Shown here piece after piece: positions 19,909-20,963 of a DNA stretch of 20,963 nt; position 1 is the first letter of the stretch; the number at the start of each line of letters is the position of its first letter. Below the pieces are notes generated by a model, which did no database searches, had not been told where the DNA came from, and saw only the letters and a list, made by a program, of their open reading frames with translations. The stretch covers positions 1 to 20,963 of IMG/VR virus record IMGVR_UViG_3300048592_000367. One strand, 5' to 3'. A program made the position numbers and the translations under genes. This DNA comes from a virus.

Positions 19909-20963
19909 TAGCGATTACTCCCGCCGAATAACATTGAAAGCATCCGAACAGTGTCTTCAAGGCTGCGGCCTGTGTTCTGTGCTATCTGTGCTGTGAGATT
20001 CCAGTTGTTTGTAATCATGTCGCCCACTGGCACGCCGCCGCGAATGTCAGAGCCAATCTGATTCCCAAACAACATGCCGGCCTGTGCCACGCCCGCATAG
20101 CCAATCAAGCTATTGCCGAGCGAACCAATGCCGCCGGCTTGCGCAAGCGATTGCGAATTGCCGCCGATGCCCAACAACCCGCCCAGCCCTGATCTATTCA
20201 GCGTGTCAATCAGCCGCGTGATGGTGTCGATGATTGAGCCGATGCCGTCTGCAATCTTGCCCACTGTCTCAACCACCGCCGGCCCCGACGTTTGCCAAAA
20301 CTTGTCAAACGCGGTCAAGAGGTCGTTCCACTTGGGCAACAGCTTCTCACCCACTTCCAGCCGCACACTTTCTAAGTCCATTCTCAAGATGCGCTGCTGT
20401 TCGCTCATCTTCACCGCCGCGTCAACGCTGTCCTGACTCATTAGTTTGTTCAGGTCTTCGGTCTTTTGTATCCACTCAGGCAGTGTCTTTTGTGAATACA
20501 CTTCCGCCAGCTTGCTCACATCTTTTGCATTCGCGCCGAATATGGCCGTTGCAAGGCCGGCTTTCTCGGTTGAATCCGGCAACTTATCCATTGCTTTGAA
20601 GATTGCGTCTAGCTGGTCTTCGGGCTTGAGTTTCTTCAACTCGTCAAAGTTCAACCCTAGCTTTTCAATGGCACGCACCGCCGGCGGCGCGGTCTGCGCG
20701 ATCTGTGCCAACTGCCGGTCAAGTTCCTGCCCCAACGTTTGCACGCTTGCGATGTAGGATGCGTTGGCATCGTCGATGCGCTTCTGCGTGTCTTGCAAAA
20801 TCTTGGCTTGCGCAATCGCGTTGTCTTCGATTTGTTCATCCAGCGCGGCCAGTGCGTTGGCGCGGTCTTCGGTGTAGCTCTTTGCCAGCTGGTCAAGCCG
20901 GCGTGATGATTCTTCCTGTATGCGCCCCGTCTGCTTTTGGTAGGCGGCCTGTTCTTTCTCAAG
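19908..20963 (-). CDS. Tape measure protein, N-terminus cut by right edge
   Basis: About 351 residues of the C-terminal part are visible; the frame stays open to the window end, so the gene is 5'-partial. The visible N-terminal part is a long coiled coil (residues about 1-90, EKEQAAYQKQTGRIQ; RRLDQLAKSYTEDR). The segment LKPEDQLDAIFKAMDKLPDS then EKAGLATAIFGANAKDVSKL is the TP901-type tape measure core. The C-terminal 130 residues are Gly- and hydrophobic-rich (GGLLGIGG; AQAGMLFGNQIG), as in the membrane-associated ends of tape measure proteins. Tape measure proteins set tail length and help DNA cross the cell envelope. A TTG at 20798 is not the real start. Confidence 0.82.
   Translation of the reverse strand, partial: LEKEQAAYQKQTGRIQEESSRRLDQLAKSYTEDRANALAALDEQIEDNAIAQAKILQDTQKRIDDANASYIASVQTLGQELDRQLAQIAQTAPPAVRAIEKLGLNFDELKKLKPEDQLDAIFKAMDKLPDSTEKAGLATAIFGANAKDVSKLAEVYSQKTLPEWIQKTEDLNKLMSQDSVDAAVKMSEQQRILRMDLESVRLEVGEKLLPKWNDLLTAFDKFWQTSGPAVVETVGKIADGIGSIIDTITRLIDTLNRSGLGGLLGIGGNSQSLAQAGGIGSLGNSLIGYAGVAQAGMLFGNQIGSDIRGGVPVGDMITNNWNLTAQIAQNTGRSLEDTVRMLSMLFGGSNR

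Overview
The window looks like the accessory and tail part of a siphovirus-type phage or prophage, possibly a phage-plasmid, from a GC-rich bacterium. The host is most likely in the Chloroflexota. The best host clue is a secreted, membrane-anchored protein (6315-6767) with a long Thr/Pro-rich spacer of the kind common in that phylum; this is inference. The hexamer GCCGGC is very abundant in most genes and nearly absent from three homing-endonuclease-type genes, which marks those as later arrivals.

Plus-strand block, 1-15020. (a) 1-4809 is a tightly coupled run: a gene cut by the left edge, two small unknown proteins, a ParB-like protein with three CxxC motifs, a protein built from several helix-turn-helix-like segments, a ParM/StbA-type actin, and a small ribbon-helix-helix-like protein that may be its ParR-type adaptor. 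No ParA ATPase is seen. (b) 4869-7889 holds an unknown 274-residue protein, four membrane proteins in a row (the last with a probable C-terminal winged helix), and a MerR-type HTH protein whose upstream part carries a G-run tract and a 10-bp tandem repeat. (c) 7886-11035 holds a zinc-rich HNH nuclease, several microproteins, a Gp37/Gp68 (DUF5131) three-Cys protein, a phage protein of a recognisable but uncharacterised type, and two small proteins, one ribbon-helix-helix-like. (d) 11121-15020 is a recombination segment: a tyrosine recombinase followed by a perfect 15-bp inverted repeat with a 7-nt centre, an HNH-AP2 homing-type nuclease, an Ead/Ea22-like coiled-coil protein, a small AT-hook-like protein, and a large serine recombinase.

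Junction, 15021-15194. Between the convergent blocks lie a terminator hairpin, a perfect 20-bp inverted repeat around a 10-nt centre, and a 16-bp palindrome. The 50-bp repeat is either a very strong terminator or a recombinase site.

Minus-strand block, 15195-20963, read right to left: tape measure (cut by the right edge), distal tail protein, tail-fibre protein, Gp37-like tail protein, second fibre-like protein. A GIY-YIG endonuclease sits in the opposite orientation between the distal tail and fibre genes, with its own promoter-like sequence, and its stop codon abuts that of the distal tail gene.

Taken together, the plus strand appears to carry maintenance (actin/ParB segregation, membrane module), regulation and integration, and the minus strand the tail. 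No capsid, terminase, lysis or replication gene is visible, so prophage, phage-plasmid and lytic phage cannot be separated from this window alone.
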